Shown here one piece after another: positions 25,226 through 37,490 of a DNA stretch of 64,000 nt. Source of the DNA: Gelatoporia subvermispora B (taxonomy: Eukaryota > Basidiomycota > Agaricomycetes > Polyporales > Gelatoporiaceae); contig KB445815.1 in assembly GCA_000320605.2 (NCBI GenBank), positions 292,970-356,969 on the forward strand, read 5' to 3'. How positions within the stretch are numbered: position 1 is the stretch's first letter; each line of letters opens with the position of its first letter. Both the position numbers and the translations under genes were made by a program. A model generated the notes under the pieces. That model ran no database searches. It was not told where the DNA came from and saw only the letters and a list, made by a program, of their open reading frames with translations.

Positions 25226-26088
25226 TTCCCGATATGCTGGTGGTTACCACCACCGTGAGGGTGGTCCACGGGGTTCATAGCAACACCACGAGTACGGGGC
25301 CAGCTAAGTGAGACACATCATCAGCGGTGGTCCAATAAGCAAGATACGGAATTGACGCACTTGTAGCGCTTAGCCTTGTACTTGTGGAACGCACGACCAG
25401 CCTTGAGCAGGGGCTTGTCGATACGTCCACCACCGGCAACGATACCAACGGTCGCACGGCAGCTGCCGGACACGGTCTTCTTCGATCCGGAGGGCAACCG
25501 GATGCGGGTCTTGTTCTCATCGGGAGAGTGGCCGATGACGGTGGCGTAGTTGCCAGACGTCCGCGCGAGCGCACCACGGTCACCCGCCTTCTCCTCGACG
25601 TTGCAGACAATAGTACCCTCAGGGAGCTGAGAGACGGGCAGCACGTTGCCGACCGCGAGCTGCGCCTTCTTGCCGCAGTAGACGAACGCGCCAGTGTGAA
25701 GGCCCTCAGTCGCAATGAAGGTCTCCTTGCGGAGCTTGTATCTATAGGGGTCCCGGAACACAACGCGGGCAAGAGGAGCACCACTGTCTTCAAAGTGAGC
25801 GCTCTGCTCATCCCCGAAGCTCTTGTTGCCGACAACTCACCGGCCAGCGTCGTGGATGATCTCCTTCACGATACCGCGGACATAGCCGTTGCGCTCGGCG
25901 AAGTCAAGGGGGCGGAGCTGAGCAGGCGCCTTGTTGTGGTGCGTGTGCGCCTTGAACTAGATTCCGGGAGCATTGTGAATGCGGGTTGAAAAGGATTTAG
26001 GACGTAAATGAGCAGCTAATGCATGTAGCAAAAGCAGGGGACGTACGATGGCGTGCGAGCGCCTCTGTGCCCGGATGACCCTACCCAT
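25064..26088 (-). CDS. RPL8: 60S ribosomal protein uL2 (L8/L2)
   Basis: Large-subunit ribosomal protein next to the peptidyl-transferase centre. Five exons fit: 26088-26047, 25956-25841, 25783-25361, 25303-25162 and 25105-25064, 254 codons plus stop, the normal length. It begins [14 protein letters not shown], continues [15 protein letters not shown] and [20 protein letters not shown], and includes the invariant [14 protein letters not shown] loop and [15 protein letters not shown] at the end. All splice junctions keep phase. The gene converges on L2 (348 nt apart). Part of its 3' end is duplicated at 13931-14092. Ribosomal proteins are strongly expressed, so the short upstream region should hold a strong promoter. 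Confidence 0.97.
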
Positions 26089-27463
26089 TGTTTATCTGCA
26101 GGAAAACGCAGTTTAGCAAATCCGTTTTGTGAGACGCGAGAGACCCCAGGAGACACAGAAAGACGAGCGGAAGACAGGTAGACGAGACGGTAGCCAGAGT
26201 ACATCCAGAGTCGGTAGGGCGCATCCATCCGAGTTCTGCACCAATTTTGACCGTGTTTTCGCGTGAATGCGTCCTTCAACGTCTGGCTGTACTCCTTTTT
26301 GCGTCGTGGGGTCGATACGGGTAGGCATACTCACAGTCTTGATGGTCGGCGACGTGGATGACGGTGTCGGTAGTTTTGCTGTTTGTGTCCTGTTTGGGTA
26401 AATGGCGCCTAAATGTATCACGTGGTATACTTCTCCTTCATGGCCCTTGCGCGTCTAGGGAAATTACAGTCATCCGGTGTCGCTCCAGTTAGGATATCAT
26501 TCGCCTGCGAAGTCCAGTGTATGTATGTAAATAAGAACTGTGAATTATATCAAGTTCACCACAGTATACATGCAGCCCAGGCCAAAGCAAATATGCAGAG
26601 CTTTCTGGGGCAGATGGCTGGTAATAATTCGAAAGAAATTTGCAAGCAAAACAGGATACTAGTTCTTTTCCCTCCCCTGATTAACCCTCACTGTGACTCA
26701 GAGACGTTAGCGGAGACTCTCGCCCTTGAAAGCACAATTATTCGAAAACTGACGACCCTCGTGTAACGCATTCATCTCTAGGCCCGCCGGATCCGGAATG
26801 TTCGGAGCTTGCCGTCTAAGCCATGGACTCTGTATAGGACGAGTCTGTTCCTGTAGGATCTCGACGACAAATTCGTGAGCAGGTGATATTGGCATGCATG
26901 AATGTTCGCGGGAGTTACGGTGTGAGTGGTGGTGCCTGTTCATTTCAATCGCGACAGAAAGGAGACAGATTATGCGATCAGGTGTCGGTAGAGCCGATCG
27001 TACCGCATACTCCTGCAATATGCCGCACACAAATACGGCTGCAAACTCTCCGCCAGCACCCAGCACAGTGTGATCCTCGTCGAATCCTTCTCGTGGTGAA
27101 TATACGACAGTTGAGCTGTGAACGACGATGGCCATAGTCGGATGTTTCCATGTATGGGAAGAAAGTCTCACGGTACATTCCCACATCGTGGCGGGTGTTC
27201 TCACTGCATTGCCCCTTAGACCCCCTCTCCAATCAATCCGCAAATTCTGCGACTTTCGCATCTTTCTGGTGCCCGAAGGTGAGGGAATAGCACTTCCCTG
27301 CGCTCGTGTATCCAGCATCGCAAACTATTCGCACCATTTCCCTCCGTTCTGGCGATTCTTCGGCCGCACTGTCCCCCTGTCCCCGGCTACCCGTTTGCAC
27401 CGCCATCTTTTCGCAGCGTGGACAGAGTCTGACCGGACGCGTTGATTCGGCCAGCAGCCCGCA
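26089..27463. other. RPL8 / SS18-like divergent intergenic region
   Basis: About 1.4 kb between two divergent starts. It contains one 203-codon minus-strand ORF (listed separately). A pyrimidine-rich CT stretch typical of basidiomycete transcription starts lies just inside the SS18-like reading frame (27528-27550), which leaves some doubt about that start. Confidence 0.4.
26707..27318 (-). CDS. Hypothetical 203-residue ORF, unsupported
   Basis: An open frame with an ATG at 27318, longer than most chance ORFs here. No domain, signal peptide or repeat is visible, and no extra exon suggests itself. Its 5' end is 145 nt from the divergent SS18-like ATG. It may be a chance ORF in a promoter region; listed because it is the only long frame in this gap. 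Confidence 0.2.
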   Translation of the reverse strand: MLDTRAQGSAIPSPSGTRKMRKSQNLRIDWRGGLRGNAVRTPATMWECTVRLSSHTWKHPTMAIVVHSSTVVYSPREGFDEDHTVLGAGGEFAAVFVCGILQEYAVRSALPTPDRIICLLSVAIEMNRHHHSHRNSREHSCMPISPAHEFVVEILQEQTRPIQSPWLRRQAPNIPDPAGLEMNALHEGRQFSNNCAFKGESLR

Positions 27464-29288
27464 ATGCTCCATCTCGATCGTGGCCACCCATCTCCTATTG
27501 CCTCGCACCCCGCCCCGAATCTGATACTTTCCCCCTCGCACACCCACGCACCAGAACCATCGAAAATTCTCCCTTGGCAGCCTCCCGCGCGTGACGGCGG
27601 CGGGTTCTACCCCGACGCGCTCCAGCCGTACCCGCCGCAGACGGCCCCGACTCCCGTGCAGCCCGATGCCGCCGCCCCGGTAGCGGGAGGCGACCCAAAG
27701 CCAGCCCCGGGCCCGACGACGCCCATCGACACGGAGGATCCCAAGTTGCCAGAACTCTCCCCGAGCAGTCCAGCAGACGCTCCTTCGCCCGGTGCGGCGA
27801 GCACATCTTCTCTAACGCCCCCACCACCAGAAGTCCCATCGCCGAACCAACCGCTCGACGCTCGGCTGGGCGATAGCGCGGCGCCGCCGAATAGCGAGCA
27901 AGCACCACCGCAAGGCGCGGGAGGGCCGTCGGGGAGTGTGGAGGGAGAGGCCCCGCGCGAGCCAGACGCGGAGAGAACATCGCGGCCTCTGACCCCGCTC
28001 AGCGAGTTGTCGACGGTGCCGGATGATATAGCGGATGGTGAGCGGAATGATGGTGAAGGGAAGGATGGAGAGGGGCGAGCTAGCGAACACGGTACATCTC
28101 AAGGTGCTTCTTTCACTCAAAACGCAGTTGCTGCGGCACAGCCACACTATGGCTCGTTCATCAAGACTGAGGTCCCTCAAGCTACCACGAACTCGCCGCC
28201 TCGATTGGGAGGTAACCCAGGAATAGACAAGCCATCACTTCCCGATGGTGCTGGGGTCAACCCCAGCACGCATCTCGCATTCAGTAGCCATGGTGCGACG
28301 CCTGGCAGGGACAATGGCCACGTACCAAATACTCACCACCCTTCGCTGGCACATTCCTCGCGCTCGACCGTCTCACCCGCTGCCGCGCCTCACCCGCCGG
28401 GACAGGACCCGAAAGTGGTGGCGATCCTTGAGTTGAACACTTTACTGTTCAGGTAATCATACCGCCTCTCGACGCCGCCTTACTTCTGACCCTTCGATGC
28501 AGCGTCTGCATGGAGTTCCAGGGCCGTGGTGTATCATTCAGTGACCCAAGAGCACAGCAGTGAGTGTCCTTTGGTGTGCGTCCTCATGAGAAGGCTAACG
28601 TCACCACCCAGATATGCGAGTCGTCTGCAGACCAACCTGACATGGCTCGCTGCGGCCGCTGACGAAAGTCAGAAAGGCGTATGTCCCATCTCCGTTCAGA
28701 CGAAGCACTCATCTCACCATCCTGCATTAGAACCAGAGCATGATGGCACTTCCATCGATGGTCCCTCCGCCGGTCACTGAGTTAGGCCCACAGCAGCGCA
28801 TCCAGCAGATCTACGCTGAATTACCGACGATCTTCGCCAAAGAAATTGCCCGGAGACAGATGCATCCCTCCGGCAACGTGCCCATCCCCCCTCCGGCTGC
28901 CTCCACTCCTGGACCAGGCCCGAACGGGAAGCTCAAGCGCGACCGCGACGAGATGACCCCCGATCCGTCTAACAAACGACGCGACACCGGTGAGACGAAG
29001 TTCAACCCGCCGCTCGCCCCTGCACCGCCTCAGACGCCCTCAGCTGGTCCCGTTCCGTCAGCGTCACATTCCCTGGCTGGCAGCCCACCTGGTGCGATCG
29101 CCCCGTTACATAACCACATGGGTGCAGGAGCAGGCCCGTCGCGCGACGCCAGCCCTGGGAGCGGAATGCTTCCGCATGCGATGCCACAGTTGAGTACCGC
29201 CGAGGCGCAGGTGGCAGCCACACGGGAGCGCATGCGACAAGCACAGCTCCGCCAGGCCATGCAGCAGCAACAGCAACAGCAGCAACAG

Positions 29289-29334
<46 letters not shown>

Positions 29335-30672
29335 AGCAGCAGCAGCAACAACAACAACACCAACAGCAGCAGCAACACCAACAGCAGCAACACCAACACC
29401 AACAACAGCAGTCGCAACAACAGCAGGTCCAGCAGCCACACATGGACGGAGTTCGTCAGATGTCTCCGACAGCACCAGGACCCGGCGGCATGCCTTCACA
29501 GCTGACCCAGCAGCAAATCTCGCAATGCGTACAAATTTTGCAGATGCCGAACCATCCGTTAGTGCAGTACCTGACTCAGCAAATCCCCGGCTTCGACAAT
29601 CTTCCTCCCCAGATCAAGATCCAGCGGGTCTTCTATGCTCAGGTATATTATTCCGTCCGTCAGGCCATCTTTAGGAATTGCTGACCCCTGACTTCAGGCG
29701 GCATTGCAAGCACGACAGCAGCAGAACCAGCAGCGTGCCGCAGGACAGCCCCAGCCAGGCGGCCAGATGGGTGGTATGATGGGTATACCAAATGCCCAGA
29801 TGCCCCCGCAAGCAAGCAGCCCGCAAGGCCAGCCAGGAATGCATGCTCCTACTGGTGGCTCCGGCTTTCCTTATAACAGCCATGGGCCTGGTACCGGCAT
29901 GGGCGCAGGCGGGTTCACGCAGCAGCAATTGGCGGGCATGCACCCCCAGCAGCGCCAACAGCTCCTCTTGATGCAGCAGCAGCAGATGATGAGGGGTGGT
30001 GCGGGTGTTGGCCCTGGCGCGAACGCACAGATGCTTGCGGCCCAGGAGCGCATGCGGCAAGAGCAGCAACTCAGCCAGCACCTCGGACAGCAAGGCCAGC
30101 CGAGACAGGACGCTGCGCAGCTTCCCGCTCTTCGCTCAAACGGTGGTGTGCCCGGAATCGCGCGGAGCATGCGGACACCTTCAGATTCGGCTCCGTCGCC
30201 CGCTGGTTCTCAGCGCGGACCCCCCCACACTTCCGAGGAGCTTCAACGCGCCCTCATAATGCAGCAGATGCAGCAACGCGGGATGCAAGGCGGCGGCGGC
30301 GGCGGCGGCTACCCCCAAGGATGGCCGGTGACCCAGCAGCAGCAGCTCCAGCTACAGGCCCAGCAACAACATATGCAGAATCAACAACAGCACATGCAAC
30401 AGCAGCAGCCGCACGACCAGGGTCAGTCTGGGTTCGCGATGTCGCCGCCGCCGAGCGCGGGCGGGTTCGGTGCGCCGTCCCCCGCCGCCGGTCAAGGCTG
30501 GGGCCAAGGCGGAGCCGGCACACAATTTGGGTTCGATCCGTCCTCTGGCCAGCCAGGCATGACTCCGCGCCAGGCGTCTGCGACACCCGCGCCGCACACC
30601 TCGATGCAGACTAGTCCCCAGCCGGACGCTGGGTTAGGCGATTTTAATGACCTGTTCAACTGGGCGCAATAG
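27464..30672 (+). CDS. SS18/SSXT-domain protein, Q-rich (SWI/SNF-type coactivator subunit)
   Basis: Five exons fit: 27464-28452, 28503-28559, 28612-28678, 28731-29642 and 29698-30672, 999 codons plus stop. After a Pro/Ser/Ala-rich N-terminus of about 310 residues comes an SSXT domain (about 318-385): VVAILELNTLLF, VCMEFQGRGVS, then YASRLQTNLTWLAAAADESQ, which follows the animal pattern of a DENN-type helix and a TNLVYLATIAD-type helix. The middle has a run of 32 consecutive Gln followed by mixed Gln/His. The C-terminal half is rich in Gln, Gly, Met and Pro and ends GDFNDLFNWAQ. In animals SS18 is a SWI/SNF (BAF) subunit; nuclear coactivator function here is inferred. The start codon is the least certain part. 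Confidence 0.82.
29262..29428 (+). repeat. CAG/CAA repeat encoding polyglutamine
   Basis: Thirty-two uninterrupted Gln codons (29262-29357), mixed CAG and CAA, then Gln runs broken by His, Ser and Val. It lies in exon 4 of the SS18-like gene. The mixture of codons should make it more stable than a pure CAG run. Confidence 0.95.
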
Positions 30673-31129
30673 CGCTTTGCCGCGGCTCTGGGACGCGCAA
30701 TGCTTTATCATACTCGTGACGTGCCTTGGACGACGTTCGCGGATGGAATGTGGTATAATATCTGTATCGTAGGGAATCTGACCGCTGTCACAAATTTATC
30801 GATACCTCTATGTTGTATTTCTGCAGAATCTTGCTGGTCGCGGTGGCAATGGAAGATAGACAAATTGATAATTTGTTCAGATGCTCTCTCACGTCAATAC
30901 GTGGCATGCTGTGCCAAGGACATAGTTATGCCAGGTCCCTTGATACATTGTGTTCGAGAACTCGAAATCAGGGAAACGGCACCGGTTGTAGCAACTCGGA
31001 TGACTCGCGGCTCTCGCGGGCTGCCATATACTGCCATGCTAGCACGGACACGATCCGTCCTCCTCGGGCAGCACGCGCAGCATCTCGTTCATTTGACTTG
31101 TATCTGACCGCCGTCGGGTGTCGTTGACC
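30673..31129. other. SS18-like 3' flank and SH3-gene promoter
   Basis: About 460 nt, no gene recognised. Confidence 0.5.
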
Positions 31130-32200
31130 ATGGTGTTTGCAAACCTAGCACCACATGAAAAGGATGCATTCTTTGCGTTGCTTGACGAGTTGAGTACCAC
31201 TGGCCGGTCGACGAGCGTCTGGCGCTTACTCAAAGTACTCATGCTTGATCGTCGCCTCCTCCAGATACTTCGCATCGCGCCCTGACCTATTTGGCAGCGG
31301 AAGTAGTGGAGGCAATGGCGTAGCTGCCGCTGTAAATAGGGCGTCGGCCACCTCTGCCATTCAACAAGCTTTCTCAAACACATCCCCTCAAGATGTGGCG
31401 ACAGTGGCGAGTGGTTGGAGGAAGCCCAGTGCAGTGAGTACATCTACTCTCTCACCGAGTATATTTGTTGACCGGTGATCTTCGACAGAGTAACAGTCCG
31501 GATATTGGTAACTCAGTCGGTCGGGTCGCTGCTGCAGCTGCAGCCTTACGAAACCAAAACCAAGGGAACGGCAACAGCCCGCCCCCACCACCCGCCCCTC
31601 CTCGCCGTACGCCCTCCATTCTAGGCTCAGATGGCCCAGGGTATGCAGAATCACAGAAGCTCGTCCCACAGAAGAAGTTCGGTGATGTCGACGTATCTTC
31701 CGCGAAGAACATGTTCACCTCCCTGCGCAACTCGACCGCAAACAAGACGGCGACGCCTTCGTCCATCGCACCCCCGACACCTACTTCGTTGCCTAGGCGA
31801 GGAGGGTTCGCGCCCCCACCTGTGCGCCGTGTGAGTAACGTCAGCGACTCAAGTACGACGAGCGCGCGCTCGCCGCCTCCGCCACCACCGCCGCCCCCGC
31901 GGCCCCAGGAGCCTGAGGTGGAAGGAGAATGGGCTGAGGCTATGTACGAATACTCCAGCGAGGTGCGTAATTCCCATGCCTGCTGGTGCTGACTGTAGCT
32001 GAGGCATCGTACAGGACCCGGGAGACTTGGAGCTGCAGACCGGGGACCAGGTTCTTGTCGTCGAAAGGACATCCGACGACTGGTAAGCAGTGTCGAACCC
32101 GAGACGGAAATATGCTTGCTCACACAAGACTCACAGGTGGACTGGAGAGATGAACGGACGAAGGGGCCTTATTCCGGTTTCCTACGTCAAGCTTTTGTGA
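31130..32200 (+). CDS. SH3-domain protein with proline-rich linker
   Basis: Five exons fit: 31130-31188, 31265-31433, 31489-31962, 32015-32082 and 32137-32200, 277 codons plus stop. The N-terminal segment (APHEKDAFFALLDEYFASRP) is helical and conserved in fungal proteins of this type. A proline-rich region with PPPPPAPP and a run of nine prolines follows. The C-terminus is one SH3 domain: EAMYEYSSEDPGDLELQTGD, then VVERTSDDWWTGEMNGRRG, then IPVSYVKLL, with the ALYDY, WW and PSNYV-type ligand positions present. It ends right after the SH3. Likely an adaptor in actin or endocytic assemblies, by analogy with Lsb-type proteins; no direct evidence. Confidence 0.88.
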
Positions 32201-33006
32201 GGGTTTCAGTGGAAAAGTGCCAGATCATGGACATTCGCGGACTCCCTTTTGCAGTATATCTATTGTGTTTCCTTCCCCTCTACTTCCATCTAAGTAATTA
32301 CGGCCACTTGACTCAAAGGCACATGCGAGTGATGATGAAGCACACGATTGCCACTTCTCGTGCGGTTTCTGGTAGGATTGTGGAGTTTGATTGGGTTACC
32401 GAGATGATGCGAGGGTTACAGCGAGTTCCATTTCAATAGAGAATTTTGGAAAAAACGGCTTCATGTCACGTGCTGATTCCGCAGCACGCTCTAACCTACA
32501 CAGGAAACCATTGGAGGAGATGTGATCGTCACAGCTCCACTGAATATTCAGATTCCCGATTCCCAGCCATGTCGCACTGTTGCGACCATATTTATACTCA
32601 GGGCTCAGTTTCTGAAATGCGCTTTTTGAAAGTACTGTTAGAGGTCATGCAGACTACCCGTGGGCCGTATATCGAGAGCATAGATGAGGGACAAGGCCAG
32701 TGAGGCGAGCGGTCGCTCTGGGTGTCTAGGCGTATCAATGTGGGGTTGCGGAGCACATCCTAGCACATCGAGAGATCCTTCGCACAATCTCGTCACCTGA
32801 TGTTTGGTTTGCTCCGAAAGTAAACAGGTGTGCCTGAAGGTAAAATTTCTAAAAGTCTCTATTGAAATGGAACTCGCTGTAGGATGACAATCTGTATTAA
32901 CACTGGATGTATCCATATGAAATATGCGAGTGCCTCCTCGTCGAAACGCATAGGTCGGGAGAAGGAATCGACTCATTCTTCTCCCCGTGAAGGGACGAAT
33001 AGGAAG
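32201..33006. other. Convergent intergenic region, nothing recognised
   Basis: About 0.8 kb between the SH3 gene and the WD40 gene, which converge. Short ORFs only. Confidence 0.5.
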
Positions 33007-34872
33007 CTATGGTTGGGCCAGATAAACCGCAGACGACACACATACAGGCACCTCGCTGCGGCCGATTCCAAACGGCCCACTAGCAGAGGGCTGTGACGAT
33101 AAAAGTCATTACAGATTGTGAAGCATAGTGCCTACCGATACTGACCTTGTTGTGGCTAACACGTTCAGCCGGATAGGACTCTGCCGCGCACGCATGTTTC
33201 TTGCTCGAGATGAGCGGTAGGGCATCGAAAGAAGTGTTGTTACTATACGGCGGGAGGGAGGGCTCCACGATCGTCGACCCGTCACTGTCCGATTTCGAAG
33301 TCATTGTTCCAGGCGATTTCTCCGAATACGCGGACGCGATTGAATGGTCATCGTCGTCCTTGGGAGACTGAGATGTGAAGTCGGCTTTCTGCCCAAGAAC
33401 GTCGATCCATTGCGGCTCCTTGCACTGGTTTCTGGATGAACTGAATGAGTCCTACGGGAGCGATTAGTCCAGAAAGCCTCCCATCTCGAGAAGGACTGGT
33501 TCATACTCGTGCAAACCGCAGTACTTTGTGGATTATGCATGCCTTTCGATGAGGATGAAGCTGGGCGTGGACAGAAATGTCCGGAAGGTCTTCCTCCGGA
33601 GAAGCTAGATCTTCCCGGGCCATATTTAGTTCCGAGTCGCATCCAGCGGCGGGAGATTCCCCTGGATTACATGCATCGTCTTCAAGAACGCAGTCCCGCG
33701 TAGCTTGCATCGCGAGATTGAGCCCCATACCCTCCGGCAGTCGAAGATCAAGGCAGTCAGTATTCGCGGAGGCGCTGGTGATCGTGCGTACATCTGTTGA
33801 ATGTGTGAAAAGAGGAGCATCGAGTTATACTAGAAGTTAGCATACCGTCCAAGTACCGCATTGTGCCATCGAACAACCCGATGATTAGCGAGTCACTGAC
33901 GGGTGAGAACGCACAGGAGGTCACGGCGCCAGTCTTCAATGTCGCAACTGGCACGCACTTCCTCACGTTCCACACGAGCACAGTATGGTCAAGCGAACCG
34001 CTGGCGACATAGGTCCCGTCGGAAGAGTATGATACCGATGTGACCAGGGCGGCATGTCCATGCAGTTCCACCTCAAGGGAACACAGGCGCGTGTCCCAGC
34101 GTTGCACTCTGTTCTGACAAGCAGTCACGAACTCCAAACCGTCGGGGCGCCACGCCATAGAGCTGATACAACCATCCGCCCGCTGCCTCTCCGTCAATAC
34201 CGCGCCCGTATAGGCGCTCACAATTTGGATCCTTTTGTCCCGGCAGCACACAAAGAGTTGTCCCCAGCGCGTGAACTGGATGTGGGTGATACCGTTGAGT
34301 ATCCCGGTGCTGACCTGCCAGCGGCCGACACACGTGCCCGCCATGTCCCACAGCTGGACATAGCCATTATGCGTTGCGCCCACGACAACCCCGCCGTCGG
34401 AGGAGAAAGCGACAGACGACACCCTGTCGCCGTCGCAACTGAGGGTAGCATACAGTGCGCGGCTTGGTGCGAGCCAAAGCCGCACGGTGCAGTCGTCAGA
34501 GCCGCTTGCGATGAACAGGCCGCGTGGCGAGTAGGCTACCGAGACGACCCTGCGCTCGTGCCCCCGCAGGACGGCGGTCATGTCGCCCGAGGCGACATCC
34601 CACACGCCAACGGTGCCGTCCTCGGATGCGCTCGCGAGCTCCTGCCCGTCGGGGGAGAATGCAACCGAGTGCACTGCCCCGATGTGTCCCGCCAGTACCC
34701 GGGATGGGCCAGTGTTGCGAGACGGAAGCTCTGAGCCGATAGCTTCCAGTGGAGTGGGCACGGGCCCTCGAGATGCGAAGGGCGATTTCATTGGGAGGGG
34801 CGTGTAGTCCTGCAGGAGATGATAAGCCGTGCTTGTCTGTAGCTGAGCGAATTGAGACTGTACCAGAGACAT
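33007..34872 (-). CDS. WD40-repeat protein, seven blades plus acidic/Ser-rich C-terminal tail
   Basis: Four exons fit: 34872-33846, 33793-33507, 33451-33146 and 33090-33007, 567 codons plus stop. Seven WD-type repeats start at about residue 60. The clearest are LAGHIGAVHSVAFSPDGQEL to VGVWD, LRGHERRVVSVAYS to VRLWL, and LHGHAALVTSVSYSSDG to VLVWN; the fourth, fifth and seventh are weak. They should form one propeller for protein-protein binding. After the propeller (about residue 342) the tail is rich in Ser, Asp and Glu and has no known domain. The 3' exons are read from phase agreement at three introns. Substrate or pathway unknown. Confidence 0.85.
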
Positions 34873-36061
34873 CGTGAAGGCGGGCTAGTTAAGGGTAGTC
34901 CCTAATAGCCCAAACTCCGTAGCGGTCCAGTCCAGAGATCCTATGGACGCTGAGCGCTGAGCGCTGAGGCTGGGAGGATGGAGCGCACAGAAAATAGGAG
35001 GAAGACCGCGACTGAGTGGCGAAGGAGAGTAGGGTCCTAGCTAAGCTAGGTCACAGGAGCGAGGAGAATGTATACAGCCGAGAGGAGATACGAAGACCAG
35101 CACCAAACAAGTTGTTGTCCCCCTGCACCGGCGGTCGTCAGCCTTGGCCTGATAATCGGGAGAAGACCACACAGGATACTTGCGTTTGTGTAGCGCCGCG
35201 CAAGTGATCGAAGCTCGGCTTCACTACGCGAGGCGAGGAGTAATGTGGATCTTTCGAAGAAAGCGGATACCCTAGCTCAACGTGAGTGATACCGAGGCTA
35301 CACGAGGAGCTTGAGAGAGAGGGCCACAGGGATAGGAGTCATCCGGCGAGTCTCAGAGGGTGTGCACTGTTGTCCTGGCATCGGGCGATGGAAGGCTGCG
35401 CATATCAGTTGATGAGAGGTCAACACCATCATCGAAAAGGCCTAAGCTCTTGCGGAAAGACGGCTCGATTTGGGCGAAGACGTCGGGTCACGGGCAAGAG
35501 CGCCACCTCCGGTGTTGTCATCGACACACTGGGCCTTCAGCATTCAAACGAAGAGAAGGTCCCAGACAAAGGCAGTCACGCGGCAGTGCACGTCTCGTAC
35601 TCGAGTGATTGCTATTGACATCAGTTGTTGTGGTTCCGAGCTTCTGAGCTGGTCAACGCGGTAGCACAGCAGGAGAGGGAACGGTACAAGTAAACATCAT
35701 ATATCAAAGTGAAGGGCGCGAAGATTGCATAATCTGTTGCACGCTCTGGAAGCACTCGATGTGAACTTTGAAGAAGTCGGAAATCAGGGGCCTTCATGTG
35801 CGCATGACACGTGTCACATACGGTAGAGCGCTCAGGCGCTCAGGTTCAGCACGGAGTCTGAAGCGTCCTTTCAGAAGTAAGTACCTGAAGTAAGTAAATC
35901 ATCGATCTGTGCCACACACTGGCAACACGGAGTCCAGAACGATTCAATCTCAAAGTCAGGCAAGGACAGTTCAGTGGATATCACTCGAAAGGACCGTTAA
36001 GCAAGTATAGCTGATTCCTTCCTCAATCCTCAGTTCTTGACATCTGGAGGGACGTACGCTC
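34873..36061. other. Intergenic region upstream of the WD40 gene
   Basis: About 1.2 kb, no recognisable gene. A small imperfect tandem of GCTGAGC-type units lies near 34946-34975. Some short plus-strand ORFs (35016-35660) show no domain. Confidence 0.45.
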
Positions 36062-37255
36062 ATGGCTGAAAGTCACGGCTGCGTAATTCCTTGCCTTCCA
36101 GCTGAGAATATGGATATCATCATCGATTGTCTGCACGATGATTTGCAAGCACTTCGGGCTTGTGGCTTGACGTGCAGAACCTGGCCGCGGCGCTCTAGAT
36201 GCCATCTATTTGGCCAAATATCGCTCTCCACCTCTCACGTCATAGAACGCATCCACCAACCCGTGCAGACAGTTCCTCACATTGGTCTGTACGTTATGAC
36301 GGCGAATAAATTCCTCCGTTCTAGTCTAGACTGCGAATACTTTCATGGTCCTATTGCCAAAAACCTCGGCTCTGACACACCTCGATTTGTACTTGCCGAA
36401 AACGGAGGTCTCCCTGGACCCATTCGCATTTTCCTCCATTGGTTGCCTGCAACACCTTCTAGTCAGATGTCCAGACATCATGCTGCATGCAAATTTCATG
36501 ATCAAAGCACCCTCCGTCTTCCCCACTCTCCGGCGTCTAGATCTGTGGGACCATCGCAGACCACATGGTTCTGGCCTTGTACATGACCCCGTCGCGGACA
36601 ATGTACGCAGGATATTAAGGCTTGATAACGAATTGAGCCTGCTGCGTCTAAGCGGGACTCAAATTCCGACGCTCTTTGCGGGTGTACCAACAGGCTTTCG
36701 CACACAGGAGCTGCATGTCGCAATGGATGAACGTTTGGACTGGGCTACCATACCAAGATTACTCCACAAGACTGTAATAAATCTAACAAACCTGACTATT
36801 GATATGAAAATTGTGTCTGAGCACAAAACACCCGGTGTGCAAGGTTTGTACGTATGGATTTAGAGCGGCCGCACTAGTTCAACGCTCCTCTGAGTCCCAG
36901 AGCTGAACGCATTCAAACAGGCACACAAGTCTGCGCGGTTCCTTCGGACACTTTCAATTCATACTCGGTCTTGGTAACTCCTACTCCTCTTCGAGCTCGT
37001 GTCAGGTATTGCGCCATCCTCGCTTGAGAAACTCAATCTGCAGAATTGTCTCGACGGTGCACCACAGCTCTCCTACCTCGAACTCTCTCACTTCGAAAGC
37101 CTCACTCGTATTCTAAACCACACAATGCAGTTCCCCTCATTTTACGGGAGCTTCCTTTTTGTTACGACGGTTACTCATATCAAATTGGCGAGGAACAGAT
37201 GAAACGAATGATCGACCAGATGTTTGCCCTTTACAAGCACGCGTATCCACCAACT
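36062..37255 (+). pseudogene. F-box/LRR pseudogene, inverted copy of 44868-46051
   Basis: Starts MAESHGCVIPCLPAENMD and has a readable F-box (LQALRACGLTCRTW). The frame shifts near 36365: the first part ends at SLDCEYFHGPIAKNLGS and the match resumes one frame over with THLDLYLPKTEVSLDPFAF. A stop follows at about 36863 where the paralogue stays open. Further pieces (GIAPSSLEKLNLQN; DGYSYQIGEEQMKRMIDQMF) are in other frames. Over its length it aligns with the minus-strand gene at 44868-46051. Confidence 0.8.
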
Positions 37256-37264
37256 ACATTGACT

Positions 37265-37490
37265 TTACTCCATGTTGTCTATCTTTGGCGCGCGACCTGC
37301 TCCCGTACCGATCCAGTAGCCGATGGTGCCTGTGAAGACCAATGCGGCACCAGCCCACATCCTCACGAGGTCCACGATGTCCATCCCCTGCCCGCTGAGC
37401 TGAGCTGAGTCAAGCTGAAAAATTATCACGCTAATGATGAGCGATACCGCTCTGCTTACCGCAAAAATTAGCGTGACGGTGAGTCTGGCA
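37265..37490 (-). pseudogene. 3' fragment of the UAA transporter gene
   Basis: The minus-strand frame ending at 37265 reads LTVTLIFAVSRAVSLIIS, then MWAGAALVFTGTIGYWIGTG, then AGRAPKIDNME. This matches the last 75 or so residues of the transporter at 43327-44608. Homology begins abruptly at about 37490. Together with the F-box pseudogene beside it, it forms the inverted copy of the 44395-46051 segment. Confidence 0.88.

Noticed and set aside
25384..25989. 201-codon plus-strand ORF
   Set aside because: Antisense to RPL8 exons.
29030..29499. Minus-strand ORFs rich in Cys, Leu or Ala/Val
   Set aside because: They are frame shadows of the CAG/CAA tract in the SS18-like gene.
34054..34734. 226-codon plus-strand ORF
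   Set aside because: Antisense shadow of the WD40 repeats.
36864..36880. NotI-SpeI-like string GCGGCCGCACTAGT that looks like a cloning linker
   Set aside because: The surrounding sequence continues as eroded F-box sequence on both sides and there is no vector backbone; probably chance.
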